Shown: in pieces, positions 28,068 through 36,793 of the stretch
How positions within the stretch are numbered: position 1 is the stretch's first letter
How the letters are laid out: every line of letters begins with the position of its first letter
Assembly (NCBI RefSeq): GCF_041537905.1
Contig: NZ_JBGRUO010000001.1
Span: 372,001-436,000, forward strand
Source of the DNA: Ruegeria_C sp041537905
Lineage (GTDB): Bacteria > Pseudomonadota > Alphaproteobacteria > Rhodobacterales > Rhodobacteraceae
Length of the DNA stretch: 64,000 bases
Direction: 5' to 3'
The notes under the pieces: generated by a model
Databases searched by the model: none
What the model was told of the DNA's origin: nothing
What the model saw: the letters and a program-made list of their open reading frames with translations, nothing else
Position numbers and translations under genes: made by a program

Positions 28068-28147
28068 GACAAACTCATACCCACCCGTCCAGAAGCAATA
28101 GCCATGAAGATGGCAAACGGATTCGGGTAGGCCCCACGGAAACCCGA

Positions 28148-28178
28148 TGCCGCCCGATTTAGGGGGAATGGGCGGGCA
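28148..28178 (+). terminator. Possible terminator hairpin after the GMC gene
   Basis: TGCCGCCC (28148-28155) and GGGCGGGCA (28170-28178) can pair with one bulged base around a 14-nt loop, 80 bp after the GMC stop. No U-run follows. The rest of 28068-28272 shows nothing recognisable. Confidence 0.35.
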
Positions 28179-28272
28179 ATCGTTACCTAGACCCGTTCGT
28201 GTTTTTGCCTGATGATCGGCTTCGACCTCGCTCCCGAAGCGCGGGAATCACGGGATAATATTGGAGTTGCAC

Positions 28273-29079
28273 GTGGAAGAACTGCTCACTCAGACGGAAT
28301 TTGTCTGGCCGTTGATACTCAACGCGACCAAGGCACTTGCTGTCCTCATCGTCGGCTGGATCGTCGCTGGCGCCATTGGCGGCATGGTGCGCCGCAAGGT
28401 GAATTCGACGCCTCATATTGACCCAACGCTGGGAAATTTCTTTGCCAGCATGGTGAAATGGGCGATCCTGGCGATGGTCATCGTGGCCGTGCTTGGTATC
28501 TTCGGGATCCAGGCCACCAGTATCGTTGCGGTTCTTGGTGCCGCCTCGCTGGCTATCGGCCTCGCTCTGCAGGGCACGCTGAGTGATCTCGCAGCAGGCG
28601 TGATGATCGTGATTTTCCGGCCCTACAAGCTGGGTCAATATGTCGATATCGGCGGCACCGCAGGTACGGTGAAAGAAGTCAATCTGTTCACCACCGAGTT
28701 GGTAACGCCCGATAATGTGCAGATCATCGTGCCCAACGGGCAAGCCTGGGGGTCGATCATCGTCAACTATTCGGCCCATGACACGCGTCGGGTCGATCTG
28801 GTCTTTGGCATCGATTATGGCGACAATGCCGATGCGGCGATGAAGATCATTCTGGACACCGCGCAGGCAGATGGCCGGGTTCTGTCCGATCCCGAACCCT
28901 GGGTGCGGGTTACCAATCTGGGCGACAGCTCTGTCGATCTGACGGCGCGGCTCTGGTGCAACGCCGCCGATTACTGGGATCTGAAATTCATGCTGACCCA
29001 GAAGGTGAAAGAGGCGTTTGATGCGCAGGGCATCTCGATCCCCTATCCCCATGCGGTTGAGATTCAGAAAGCCGGATAA
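28273..29079 (+). CDS. mscS: Small-conductance mechanosensitive channel, MscS family
   Basis: About 268 residues. Three N-terminal membrane helices end with the pore-lining TM3, 'SLAIGLALQGTLSDLAAGVMIVIF' read in two parts as SLAIGLALQG and TLSDLAAGVM; the 'FRPYKLGQYVDIGG' beta domain and a cytoplasmic C-terminal domain follow. This is the minimal MscS form that releases solutes on hypo-osmotic shock. The GTG at 28273 is chosen because GGAG at 28263-28266 is 6 bp upstream; a TTG at 28261 is the alternative. Monocistronic, closed by a strong terminator. Confidence 0.92.
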   Translation: MEELLTQTEFVWPLILNATKALAVLIVGWIVAGAIGGMVRRKVNSTPHIDPTLGNFFASMVKWAILAMVIVAVLGIFGIQATSIVAVLGAASLAIGLALQGTLSDLAAGVMIVIFRPYKLGQYVDIGGTAGTVKEVNLFTTELVTPDNVQIIVPNGQAWGSIIVNYSAHDTRRVDLVFGIDYGDNADAAMKIILDTAQADGRVLSDPEPWVRVTNLGDSSVDLTARLWCNAADYWDLKFMLTQKVKEAFDAQGISIPYPHAVEIQKAG

Positions 29080-29108
29080 GCGAAACTCACGACCCACCAC
29101 TCACTTGG

Positions 29109-29137
29109 GAAAACGCTGCGCGCTGCGCGGCGTTTTC
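29109..29137. terminator. Strong terminator between mscS and ald
   Basis: GAAAACGCTGCGC (29109-29121) pairs with GCGCGGCGTTTTC (29125-29137) around a 3-nt loop: 13 bp including one G-U pair. The 3' side runs into TTTTCTTGTTTTC. Because both arms carry A/T runs it can serve mscS and, in reverse, the convergent ald gene that ends at 29152. Confidence 0.88.
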
Positions 29138-29151
29138 TTGTTTTCAAGGTG

Positions 29152-30270
29152 TCAGGATTTCACCGCGACCGTGGGCGATACCACGTTAATCCCCAGCGCC
29201 CTGCCGACCGCATAATAGGTCAGCTGCCCGGCATGTACATTCAGCCCGTTCAGCAGATGCGGGTCATCCAGACAGGCCTGTTTCCAGCCCTTGTCCGCCA
29301 GCGCCAACATGAACGGCATGGTGGCGTTGCCCAGAGCGATGGTCGAAGTCCGCGCCACTGCGCCGGGCATATTGGCGACGCAATAATGCATGATCCCGTC
29401 CACGTCATAGATCGGATCGGCATGGGTTGTGGCGCGCGAGGTCTCGAAACAGCCGCCCTGGTCAATGGCCACATCCACGATGGCTGCGCCGGGCTTCATC
29501 TCGGAGAGCTGCGCCTTCGAGATCAGCTTGGGCGCTGCCGCACCGGGGATCAGAACCGCGCCGATCACCATATCCGCCTGCCGCACCAGCTCGATGGTCG
29601 ATCCGGCGGTGGAGTACTGGTTCTTGAAGGTCCGCCCAAAAACGTCGTCGAGATATTTCAGCCGGTTCAGAGAGCGATCCAGCACAGTCACATCTGCGCC
29701 CATCCCCGCCGCCACGCGGGCCGCGTGGGTGCCCACAACGCCACCACCGATCACCACCACCCGCGCCGGGCCAACACCGGGCACGCCGCCCATCAGCACG
29801 CCGCGCCCGCCATTGGCCTTTTGCAGCGTCCAGGCCCCCATCTGCGGCGCCAGCCGCCCGGCCACCTCGGACATGGGCGCCAACAAGGGCAGGCCGCCCG
29901 AATTGTCTGTCACGGTCTCATAAGCAATGGCGGTGCAGCCCGAGGCCAGAAGATCATGGGTCTGATCGGGATCGGGTGCCAGATGCAGATAGGTGAACAG
30001 AAGTTGGCCCTCGCGCAGCATCTTGCGCTCGACCGCCTGCGGCTCCTTGACCTTCACGATCATGTCGGCGGTGGCAAAGACTTCCTCTGCCGTATCCACG
30101 ATCACCGCGCCTGCGGCGACATAATCGGCATCCTCGAACCCTGCACCGGCCCCGGCCATGGTCTCGATGATCACCTCGTGGCCATGTTGCACGGCCTCAT
30201 AGGCGGCGTTCGGGGTCATGCCGACGCGAAATTCCTGCGGCTTGATCTCTTTCGGGCACCCGATTTTCAT
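29152..30270 (-). CDS. ald: Alanine dehydrogenase
   Basis: A 372-residue NAD-dependent alanine dehydrogenase that interconverts L-alanine and pyruvate plus ammonia. The N-terminal 'MKIGCPKEIKPQEFRVGMTP' and 'VKVKEPQAVERKML' and the Rossmann motif 'VVVIGGGVVGTHAA' match the family along the full length. The ATG at 30270 follows GGGAGAGACA; upstream codons in the same frame overlap the divergent regulator region and look non-coding. The divergent Lrp-type gene is the likely regulator. Confidence 0.95.
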   Translation of the reverse strand: MKIGCPKEIKPQEFRVGMTPNAAYEAVQHGHEVIIETMAGAGAGFEDADYVAAGAVIVDTAEEVFATADMIVKVKEPQAVERKMLREGQLLFTYLHLAPDPDQTHDLLASGCTAIAYETVTDNSGGLPLLAPMSEVAGRLAPQMGAWTLQKANGGRGVLMGGVPGVGPARVVVIGGGVVGTHAARVAAGMGADVTVLDRSLNRLKYLDDVFGRTFKNQYSTAGSTIELVRQADMVIGAVLIPGAAAPKLISKAQLSEMKPGAAIVDVAIDQGGCFETSRATTHADPIYDVDGIMHYCVANMPGAVARTSTIALGNATMPFMLALADKGWKQACLDDPHLLNGLNVHAGQLTYYAVGRALGINVVSPTVAVKS

Positions 30271-30308
30271 TGTCTCTCTCCCAATTCTCAAACTGCCTAA
30301 AATATGTG

Positions 30309-30350
30309 CAATTTGACAAAGGATTTCTGTGAAACCTTCCTCGCAAATTG
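30309..30350. promoter_or_regulatory. Candidate Lrp-type operator between ald and its regulator
   Basis: CAATTTG (30309-30315) and CAAATTG (30344-30350) are a perfect inverted pair 35 bp centre to centre, in the region between divergent ald and the Lrp gene. Spaced AT-rich half-sites fit Lrp/AldR oligomer binding. A TTGACA-like -35 element at 30313-30318 overlaps the left half-site. Inferred only from position and symmetry. Confidence 0.4.
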
Positions 30351-30408
30351 GCTTGTGATGTGTGTATTCTTCGAACAAATCCAAAAATCATGCAAAAGGC
30401 TTGCGCCA

Positions 30409-30867
30409 TTGACACTGGACACAACAGATCGACGGATTCTCACTGAGTTGCAGAAGAAAGGGCGTATGTCCAATGCGGACCTGTCCGACCGGGTGAATCT
30501 CTCACCCTCGGCCTGTCACCGGCGCGTGCAGCGGTTGGAAGCTGAGGGCTATATTCGCAACTATGTTGCGCTGCTGGATGCGCGCAAGCTGGGCGTGCCA
30601 ACAACCGTGTTTGTCGAGATCACGCTGCAAGGGCAAGCCGATGAGGTTCTGGACGCGTTCGAGAAGGGCGTGTCGCGGATACCGGACGTGCTGGAATGCC
30701 ACCTGATGGCAGGTACGGCGGATTACATCCTCAAGGTCGTTGCCGAAAACACCGAAGATTTCGCGCGTATCCACCGTCAGTATCTGGCGCGGCTGCCGGG
30801 GGTGGCGCAGATGCAATCCTCGTTTGCTCTGCGCACCGTGTTCAAGACCACCGCGCTTCCGGTCTGA
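30409..30867 (+). CDS. Lrp/AsnC-family transcriptional regulator (AldR-like)
   Basis: About 152 residues. The N-terminal winged helix contains 'LDTTDRRILTELQKKGRMSNADLSDRVNLS' (read as LDTTDRRILTELQ and MSNADLSDRVNLSPSACHRR); the C-terminal RAM/AsnC ligand domain contains 'VLECHLMAGTADYILKV'. The family start 'LDxxDRxIL' sits just after a TTG at 30409, which is taken as the start codon; an ATG at 30358 would add 17 non-conserved residues. Divergent from ald, it is the classical activator of alanine dehydrogenase in response to alanine. Confidence 0.88.
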   Translation: MTLDTTDRRILTELQKKGRMSNADLSDRVNLSPSACHRRVQRLEAEGYIRNYVALLDARKLGVPTTVFVEITLQGQADEVLDAFEKGVSRIPDVLECHLMAGTADYILKVVAENTEDFARIHRQYLARLPGVAQMQSSFALRTVFKTTALPV

Positions 30868-30992
30868 ACACATGGTGCCTGCACGATTGGCTACATCGGG
30901 AAAGGTCGATCGTGAAAAGCAGGGGTTCGGAGAGCAATCTTTCAATCACCCAGAACCGAGAACGCCCGAAAAACGAATGAGCGGGAAAAACC

Positions 30993-31424
30993 ATAACTGA
31001 TGAAGAAGAAGTTCGTGCAGCTTCTCAGTCGTTTTATGGGGCGTTAAACAGCGTACTTTACAAAAACGCCGAACCAATGCGCGACGTCTGGCTTCACAGC
31101 CCAGAGGTCACGGCGATGAGGCCCAACGGCGGCAGGGAGGTTGGCTGAGAACAGCTATGGGATGCCTGGAAACATGTGGCGGAGGTATTTTCAGGCGGTC
31201 ATGTCGAGTTGATCGAGCAATACATCGTGACCGTCGGCGATCTCGCTTACGAGATTGGTCTGGAACTTGGTGAGTTTTCGCCAGGCGGGGAAGACGTCGA
31301 GGTCGCGCACCAGGCAACAAACATCTACCGCCGGACAGACGAAGGTTGAAAGATCGTTCACCACCACACCGACAAATCAGATGGTGCGCTCGCAGCCTTT
31401 CACCGTCTTGAGGGCAGCGATTGA
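30993..31424 (+). pseudogene. Broken SnoaL/NTF2-like gene with lost start and two in-frame TGA codons
   Basis: One continuous frame of 143 codons reads as a SnoaL-like (NTF2-fold) protein: 'TDEEEVRAASQSFYGALNS', 'MRDVWLHSPEVTAMRPNGG', 'LWDAWKHVAEVFSGGHVEL', 'VAHQATNIYRRTDEG', 'KIVHHHTDKSDGALAAFH'. It is interrupted by TGA at 31146-31148 (after EVG) and at 31347-31349 (between DEG and KIVHHH). At both places the family normally has Trp. The expected start codon is ATA at 30993. All three lesions are explained by single G-to-A changes. The rest of the frame is undamaged, so inactivation is recent. Sequence from 31425 to 31667 shows nothing recognisable. Confidence 0.75.
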
Positions 31425-31667
31425 GATGTTGCGCGCCGTGTAGTGAGAAATTGATAGCATCTCTGCTCACAATTAGCCGTTAGCGCAAAACTGCGCATTT
31501 GTCCGCACGATATCGGTTCGGGAAGCTGAGATATGTCCATTTGCAGGGAATAGCGGCTGTTCAGGCTGCCACGCCAGCATCTAAACACAGCGGTGAGCAA
31601 CAGGTGTCGTTCGCGAGCATGTTGGGCTTAGTGAAAGATGTGTGCAAATCCGGCGCGCAACCGCTGT

Positions 31668-32474
31668 CTACCGGGAGGCCAACCTGATCGCAGACCACGG
31701 TGGATCGACCAACCGGTTCCCCAGAAATTCGCTGGGGCTGACACCGAGGGTTTGCCGGAACATATAGCTGAACGCACTTGAAGACTCGTATCCCATGTCG
31801 AGCGCAACCGATGTCACGCTCTGACCGGATGCGAGGAGCGAGACGGCGTGCAAGATCCGCGCGTGCCGTAACCACCTGGAAGGCGGCATGCCTGTATCAG
31901 CAACGAACAGGCGCTCAATCGTTTTTCGGCTGGCAGGCACATCTGACAGCCAAGCCCCCACCGAGCGCACACTGCCGGGATCATCCAGCGCGGCTTGAGC
32001 GACCCCGCGAATGCGAGCATCTTTCGGCAGGACCAGAGACAGTGGCACATCTTGCGCCGAGAGTAGTTCATATCGAAGCAAGTTGTGCAGCGCTTCGTTA
32101 TGCTTTGCACCGCGCGCAAGTGTGCCCTCTGGCATCGCAGCGATGAACAATGCTCCAAGGAGCGGCGTCATCGCGACGACCCGGACGTCACCGCCAAGCC
32201 GATCCGCCTCGTCGCGATTTACGTCCACGTAGAGCATGACATTGTTGGACCCGTAGCGCATCCAATGCTCGGTATCCGGGGGAATCCAGATCGCCATTGC
32301 CGGACTGAGAAGCAGGACGCGGTCGGGGGTTCCGACATACATCGAGCCAGACGCTGCTGAGATGAGCTGGCCAAAATCGTGGGCGTGCCAGTCGTAGCTT
32401 TCTCCGGGCTCCGGCTTGATCGTCTCCCCGAAGTATCGAGGGCGATCCACGTTGCCTGGTCGTGTGTCTTGCAA
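31668..32474 (-). CDS. AraC-family transcriptional regulator with cupin sensor domain
   Basis: A 268-residue protein. The N-terminal half is a cupin-like ligand domain ('YDWHAHDFGQLISAASGSMYVGT', split as YDWHAHDFGQ and LISAASGSMYVGT). The C-terminal 100 residues hold the two AraC helix-turn-helix units, with 'ASRKTIERLFVADTGMPPSRW' region and 'SVALDMGYESSSAFSYMFRQT'. It is divergent from an MFS transporter gene 120 bp away, so it most likely controls that exporter. Ligand unknown. Confidence 0.9.
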   Translation of the reverse strand: MQDTRPGNVDRPRYFGETIKPEPGESYDWHAHDFGQLISAASGSMYVGTPDRVLLLSPAMAIWIPPDTEHWMRYGSNNVMLYVDVNRDEADRLGGDVRVVAMTPLLGALFIAAMPEGTLARGAKHNEALHNLLRYELLSAQDVPLSLVLPKDARIRGVAQAALDDPGSVRSVGAWLSDVPASRKTIERLFVADTGMPPSRWLRHARILHAVSLLASGQSVTSVALDMGYESSSAFSYMFRQTLGVSPSEFLGNRLVDPPWSAIRLASR

Positions 32475-32593
32475 TGACGAATCCTCGATGATTGCTTCCT
32501 ATATCTCGACAGACAGACATATCATCGTCGAGTAGATTTCACCAATCAATCGGACAACGGGTCCGGCTTCCTGCATCGGACGGCACAACCAAT

Positions 32594-33790
32594 ATGAAAA
32601 ATCGTGCTTTCATGACCTGGTTCGCCTCGGGCCATTTAGCGAATGACTGGCCGATCGCCGCCCTGTGGCTGATCGTGCCTGCGGCCGGCCTTGCCATGAA
32701 CCTGTCGCCTGCGGAAGTTGGCTTGCTCTTCACGCTGGCCAGCGGCGGAGCTGCGCTGGCCTATGTTCCGGCGGGGCTCCTTGCGGATCATGTGTCGAAC
32801 CGGGGCCGCCTGCTGGTAGGAACGTTCTTCTGGGTTGCTCTCGGCTACGCGCTTGCGGCGCTGGCCCCGGGGCTTTGGAGCCTCGCAATTCTGCTGACGA
32901 TTGCCGGAATGGGAAACGCTGCCTGGCATCCGATTGCGACGGGTGTCTTAACCCGTGACAACAAAAACAGGCGAGCGCGGGCCTTGGGGATACATGCGAT
33001 AGCCGGCTCGTTCGCTGAAGTTTTGGCTCCATTGTCGGTTGGATTGCTTCTATCGTTCCTTGACTGGCGCAGCGTGCTGGCCATTTCGGTTCTTCCTTCG
33101 GTCTTGATGGGAGTGTGTTTCCTGTGGGTTGCCCGGTTTGTCCCTGTTGCCGAAAACAAGCCGGTAGATCGGCAAGAAATCCGGGAGTTGATGGGCGCAT
33201 GGCGCGGCTGCAGGGGATTGCGGATCGCCGGAATGATTTCGCTCTACAATATGTCTCTGATCGCATTGCTCAGCATGATCCCGCTATATCTGGCGGCGGT
33301 TCACGACCTCGCCCCTGCCACCATCGGGACCATTTTTGCAACCCTACTCATCACAGGCACGCTTGCTCAGCCATGGGTTGGATGGATATCCGACACGTTC
33401 GGTCGCAGGCCGGTTCTTGCAATCGGAAGTGGGCTTGCCGGGTTAGCAATCGCAACGCTGATGTTAGAGCCGCCATTCTGGTTCATGATTGCCATGATGG
33501 CGCTTGGGGTCGCGGCGCTGGATGCTATCCGCTCGGCGATGCTTGCAACTGCCGTCGATCATACGGATCGCAGCGAAAGCACCACGTTGGGCCTCGCTTT
33601 CGCCCTTCTAGATGGTGTCGGCGCGTTTGGAGCGGTTCTGGCCGGGATGGTGGCAGGTATCTCGTGGAGCATCATGTTCGGCTTGGCTGCTGCACTTGCT
33701 TGTGGAGCATTAGTGCTAAGTGTTGGAGCCATCTGCAGATCGCCGGAAGGCGGTGACGCGTCCACTGCCGCACGGCTCACATCGCGGTAA
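32594..33790 (+). CDS. MFS transporter
   Basis: A 398-residue major facilitator superfamily protein with about 12 membrane segments. The loop 2-3 motif is seen as 'GLLADHVSNRGRLLVG' and its second-half counterpart as 'GWISDTFGRRPVLAIG'. The overall layout resembles drug and fosmidomycin-resistance type exporters. The ATG at 32594 begins MKNRAFMTWFASGH; upstream codons lie in the promoter shared with the AraC gene. The pairing with an AraC regulator suggests inducible efflux; substrate unknown. Confidence 0.88.
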   Translation: MKNRAFMTWFASGHLANDWPIAALWLIVPAAGLAMNLSPAEVGLLFTLASGGAALAYVPAGLLADHVSNRGRLLVGTFFWVALGYALAALAPGLWSLAILLTIAGMGNAAWHPIATGVLTRDNKNRRARALGIHAIAGSFAEVLAPLSVGLLLSFLDWRSVLAISVLPSVLMGVCFLWVARFVPVAENKPVDRQEIRELMGAWRGCRGLRIAGMISLYNMSLIALLSMIPLYLAAVHDLAPATIGTIFATLLITGTLAQPWVGWISDTFGRRPVLAIGSGLAGLAIATLMLEPPFWFMIAMMALGVAALDAIRSAMLATAVDHTDRSESTTLGLAFALLDGVGAFGAVLAGMVAGISWSIMFGLAAALACGALVLSVGAICRSPEGGDASTAARLTSR

Positions 33791-33992
33791 AGCCTTGTCG
33801 CCAGAGAAAAGAACTGAAGAACTGTGTGTCTTGTAACTCCGCAACCGGACACAGGGCATGACGATAGACGAAGCGAAGGCTGAACATATGAGACGTTTCT
33901 AGCTGCGCTAGGCGGGCTACAGTGAACCTATGCCCAAAAAATTGATCGGTCTCGCTTTGAAGCAAACAACATTCAGGAAAGGACCCCATAAG

Positions 33993-34409
33993 ATGATTGC
34001 CTACATCACAGTTGGCGTAGACGATATCAATCTCGCGGAACGCTTTTACTCCGCCTTCCTACCGGCGCTTGGCTACAGGTTGGAAGTAATTCATGGCGAC
34101 TTGAGCTACGCGCTGCCTGAAAAACCAGGTCACGCGCCGAGTCTGCCGGAGTTCTATGTCAAACGCCCCTTTGATGGACGTCCGGCCTCGGCCGGGAACG
34201 GGACGATGGTTGCATTCCAAGCGCGCAGTCAACAGCAGGTTCGCGATCTTCACGCCGCCGCGCTTGCGGCAGGCGGTTCAGATGAGGGCCAACCGGGGTT
34301 TCGTGACTTATATGGACCGTATTTCTTCGTGGCCTACCTTCGCGACCCTCAAGGTAACAAGATCGCCCTGTACTTCAGCAACCGGAACGAACCCGGGCGG
34401 GACGTCTAG
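33993..34409 (+). CDS. VOC-family (glyoxalase/dioxygenase-like) protein
   Basis: A 138-residue vicinal oxygen chelate protein: 'YITVGVDDINLAERFYSAF' at the N-terminus and 'FVAYLRDPQGNKIALYF' at the C-terminus are the paired beta-alpha-beta-beta-beta marks. The start at 33993 follows AGGAAAGG; the frame continues 21 codons upstream without similarity. Such proteins bind metal and act as lyases, dioxygenases or resistance proteins. The first metal ligand is unclear here because the usual His is Thr ('YITVGV'), so catalytic function is uncertain. Confidence 0.85.
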   Translation: MIAYITVGVDDINLAERFYSAFLPALGYRLEVIHGDLSYALPEKPGHAPSLPEFYVKRPFDGRPASAGNGTMVAFQARSQQQVRDLHAAALAAGGSDEGQPGFRDLYGPYFFVAYLRDPQGNKIALYFSNRNEPGRDV

Positions 34410-34483
34410 TTTGCGGCAGCTCACAGTAAAAAGTGCTATGCAACACTCCATCCAGGCATGACCCTCTATGCACTCAAGAATAT

Positions 34484-35389
34484 CTAGCCGTGGCTTTCTG
34501 CCGTAACTGCACTGCGTAGCTTAACCCCGTCGCGACCCGGCGGAGCGCCAAACATTCGGCGGTATTCGCGGCTGAATTGCGACGGGCTTTCATAGCCAAT
34601 CGCGAAACCGACCTGGGCCACATCGACCCCTTCCGACAAGAGCATCCGCCGGGCTTCCTGAAGGCGCAGGCTTTTCTGGAATTGAACCGGCGTCATCGCC
34701 GTTGCGGCCTTGAATTGCCGGTGAAACGTTGCCGGGCTCATCCCTGCGAGCGTTGCCAAACGGGGCACGCTCAGCGCTTCGGCGAAGTTTTCTCGCACCC
34801 AGGCAATCGATTTGCCAATGCGCGCAACGCGGCTGTCGGCCAAGCCGACCTGGCACAGCATGCCAGCTTGCGGACCATTCAGAAGCTGCCATATGATTTC
34901 GCGCTGTATCATCGGTGCGAGAACGGGGATGTCACGGGGATGCTTTGCCAATCCCAACAGCCGTTCAAGCGGATCAACCAGGTCACTGGACAGAGGATGC
35001 ACAGCGAGCGCCTCAGGTGTGATTTCAGCGTCCATTCCCGTGGTTGGATGATCAAGCAGCAACTCGGCCACGACCACTGGATCGATATTGACGATCAAGG
35101 CGGCGTAGGGATGTGCTTTTGAGGCGGTGATGATTTCTGCACGTACCGGCACATCCAATGAGGCAATCAGGCATTTTCCTGCATCGTAGCGATAGGTTCT
35201 ATGTCCGACCCGGCTGACCTTGGCCCCTTGTAGGACAACGCAGAGCGAGGGTTGATAAACCCCGTGCAAAGGGCCCGTTGGTTCCTCGGATACGGCAAGG
35301 AAAACACCGGGCAGAGGGGTCTCGCGCCCATGGGCGTGCCAGATATCCAAGGCGCGTTCCGTCAAGGTTGCAAGATGCGAGCCAGTCAT
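34484..35389 (-). CDS. AraC-family transcriptional regulator
   Basis: A 301-residue protein with an AraC_N type (PF06719-like) N-terminal domain ('LHGVYQPSLCVVLQGAKVS', 'YDAGKCLIASLDVPVRAEI') and C-terminal double helix-turn-helix ('LSVPRLATLAGMSPATFHRQF', 'VDVAQVGFAIGYESPSQFSREY' in parts). This subfamily is usually encoded next to oxidoreductases it controls; here the divergent aldo-keto reductase starts 170 bp away. Effector unknown, perhaps an aldehyde. Confidence 0.9.
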   Translation of the reverse strand: MTGSHLATLTERALDIWHAHGRETPLPGVFLAVSEEPTGPLHGVYQPSLCVVLQGAKVSRVGHRTYRYDAGKCLIASLDVPVRAEIITASKAHPYAALIVNIDPVVVAELLLDHPTTGMDAEITPEALAVHPLSSDLVDPLERLLGLAKHPRDIPVLAPMIQREIIWQLLNGPQAGMLCQVGLADSRVARIGKSIAWVRENFAEALSVPRLATLAGMSPATFHRQFKAATAMTPVQFQKSLRLQEARRMLLSEGVDVAQVGFAIGYESPSQFSREYRRMFGAPPGRDGVKLRSAVTAESHG

Positions 35390-35559
35390 TCCGTCACTCT
35401 ACCGTTTCACCGATGGGTGACCAGATCAACATCGGAGGTTTGAGAGGATCGTGCAAGGTTTCGCGAGGATCGGCGTGGCATGAACTGGCTGTGAGGCCGC
35501 ATATCGTTAGCGAGCCCGGGCCGCATCGGCCTGGGCACTTTCAACGAAGGAAAGATATC

Positions 35560-36594
35560 ATGCGTTACAATCGCCTCGGTCACAGTGGTCTCTTTGTCTC
35601 GGAACTTTGCCTCGGCACCATGACGTTCGGCGGATCGGACGATATGTGGGGCCAGATCGGTAAGCTCCAGCAGGACGAAGCGGACGGCCTGCTGGAAACG
35701 GCCTTGGATGCGGGCATCAATTTCATCGACACCGCCAACATCTACGCGACGGGCAAAAGCGAAGAGATCCTCGGTCAATCTCTCAAGAATGTCGGGGTTG
35801 CGCGTGAAGACGTGGTCATCGCCACCAAGGTGCATGGCCCCATGGGAGAAGGCCCAAATGCGCGCGGCTCGTCGCGCGGACACATTCTGGATCAAGCAAA
35901 GGCGAGCCTGAAGCGGTTGCAGCTCGATCACATCGACCTGTATCAGATTCACGGTTTTGACCGAGCGACGCCAATTTTCGAGACGTTTGAGGCACTGGAT
36001 ATGCTGGTTCGGCAAGGCCATGTCCGCTATCTCGGCCTCTCGAATTGGGCGGCGTGGCAGATCGTCAAGGCAGTTGGGATTGCCGAGGCGAGGCATCTTG
36101 CGCCGATTACGTCGTTGCAAGCCTATTACAGCGTAGCGGGTCGTGACCTGGAGCGTGAATTGGCACCAATGCTGCAAGCCGAGCAGATCGGCCTGATGGT
36201 CTGGAGCCCGCTGGCAGGCGGTTTTCTCTCCGGCAAATTTGATCGCGAAGGAAAGACCGCGGAAGGCCGCCGGGTGAATTTCGACTTCCCGCCAATCGAC
36301 AAGGATCGGGCCTATGACGCGATCGACGTGATGCGGACCATCGCGACAGACAAGGGGTGCACGATACCGCAAGTCGCCTTGGCCTGGTTGCTGCACCAAA
36401 AGGTGGTCACCAGCGTCATACTGGGAGCAAAGCGCCCGGAGCAGCTTGCCGACAACATTGGTGCCGTCGAGGTCACCCTATCATCAGAAGACCTGGCTGC
36501 ACTCGATGCGGTGACGCAACTGCCAGCAGAGTATCCAGGCTGGATGATTGAACGACAAGGCGAATACCGGGCCCATATGGCGCAGTCAAAGTGA
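35560..36594 (+). CDS. Aldo/keto reductase family oxidoreductase
   Basis: A 344-residue (alpha/beta)8 NADPH-dependent reductase. 'GMTMTFGG'-like start is seen as 'LCLGTMTFGGSDD'; catalytic Asp and Tyr are in 'FIDTANIYATGKSEEILG', Lys in 'VIATKVHG' and His in 'LYQIHGFD'. 'RYLGLSNWAAWQI' and the C-terminal 'ILGAKRPEQLADNIGA' NADP site complete the family pattern. It reduces aldehydes or ketones. The ATG at 35560 follows AAGGAAAG. Divergent AraC regulator suggests induction by its substrate. Confidence 0.92.
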   Translation: MRYNRLGHSGLFVSELCLGTMTFGGSDDMWGQIGKLQQDEADGLLETALDAGINFIDTANIYATGKSEEILGQSLKNVGVAREDVVIATKVHGPMGEGPNARGSSRGHILDQAKASLKRLQLDHIDLYQIHGFDRATPIFETFEALDMLVRQGHVRYLGLSNWAAWQIVKAVGIAEARHLAPITSLQAYYSVAGRDLERELAPMLQAEQIGLMVWSPLAGGFLSGKFDREGKTAEGRRVNFDFPPIDKDRAYDAIDVMRTIATDKGCTIPQVALAWLLHQKVVTSVILGAKRPEQLADNIGAVEVTLSSEDLAALDAVTQLPAEYPGWMIERQGEYRAHMAQSK

Positions 36595-36601
36595 AACCTG
36601 C

Positions 36602-36625
36602 TGCGGGCTGCTTTGGCGGCCCGCA
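36602..36625. terminator. Terminator-like hairpin after the aldo-keto reductase
   Basis: TGCGGGCTGC (36602-36611) pairs with GCGGCCCGCA (36616-36625), 10 bp including one G-U pair, with a TTTG tetraloop, 7 bp after the stop codon. No U-run follows. It lies between this gene and the convergent cytochrome gene. Confidence 0.5.
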
Positions 36626-36793
36626 CAAATCTGCCGCTTCTCTGCTCCAGGTTCCTATTGACCTGCCGTTACTCCAAGTCGGCAAATCGGATTGCTTGCA
36701 GATCCGCAATGGCATAGCGAGGCCAGAGGGGGCGCCCCTGCCTTTAAAGCCGGTATCGCTGCGAAAGATCTTTCTGCAACAGCACAGCGGCCG

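Noticed and set aside
31146..31349. The two TGA codons in the SnoaL-like frame as evidence of TGA read as Trp or selenocysteine
   Set aside because: All other genes in the window use TGG for Trp and TGA as stop, and the start codon is also lost; a pseudogene is simpler.
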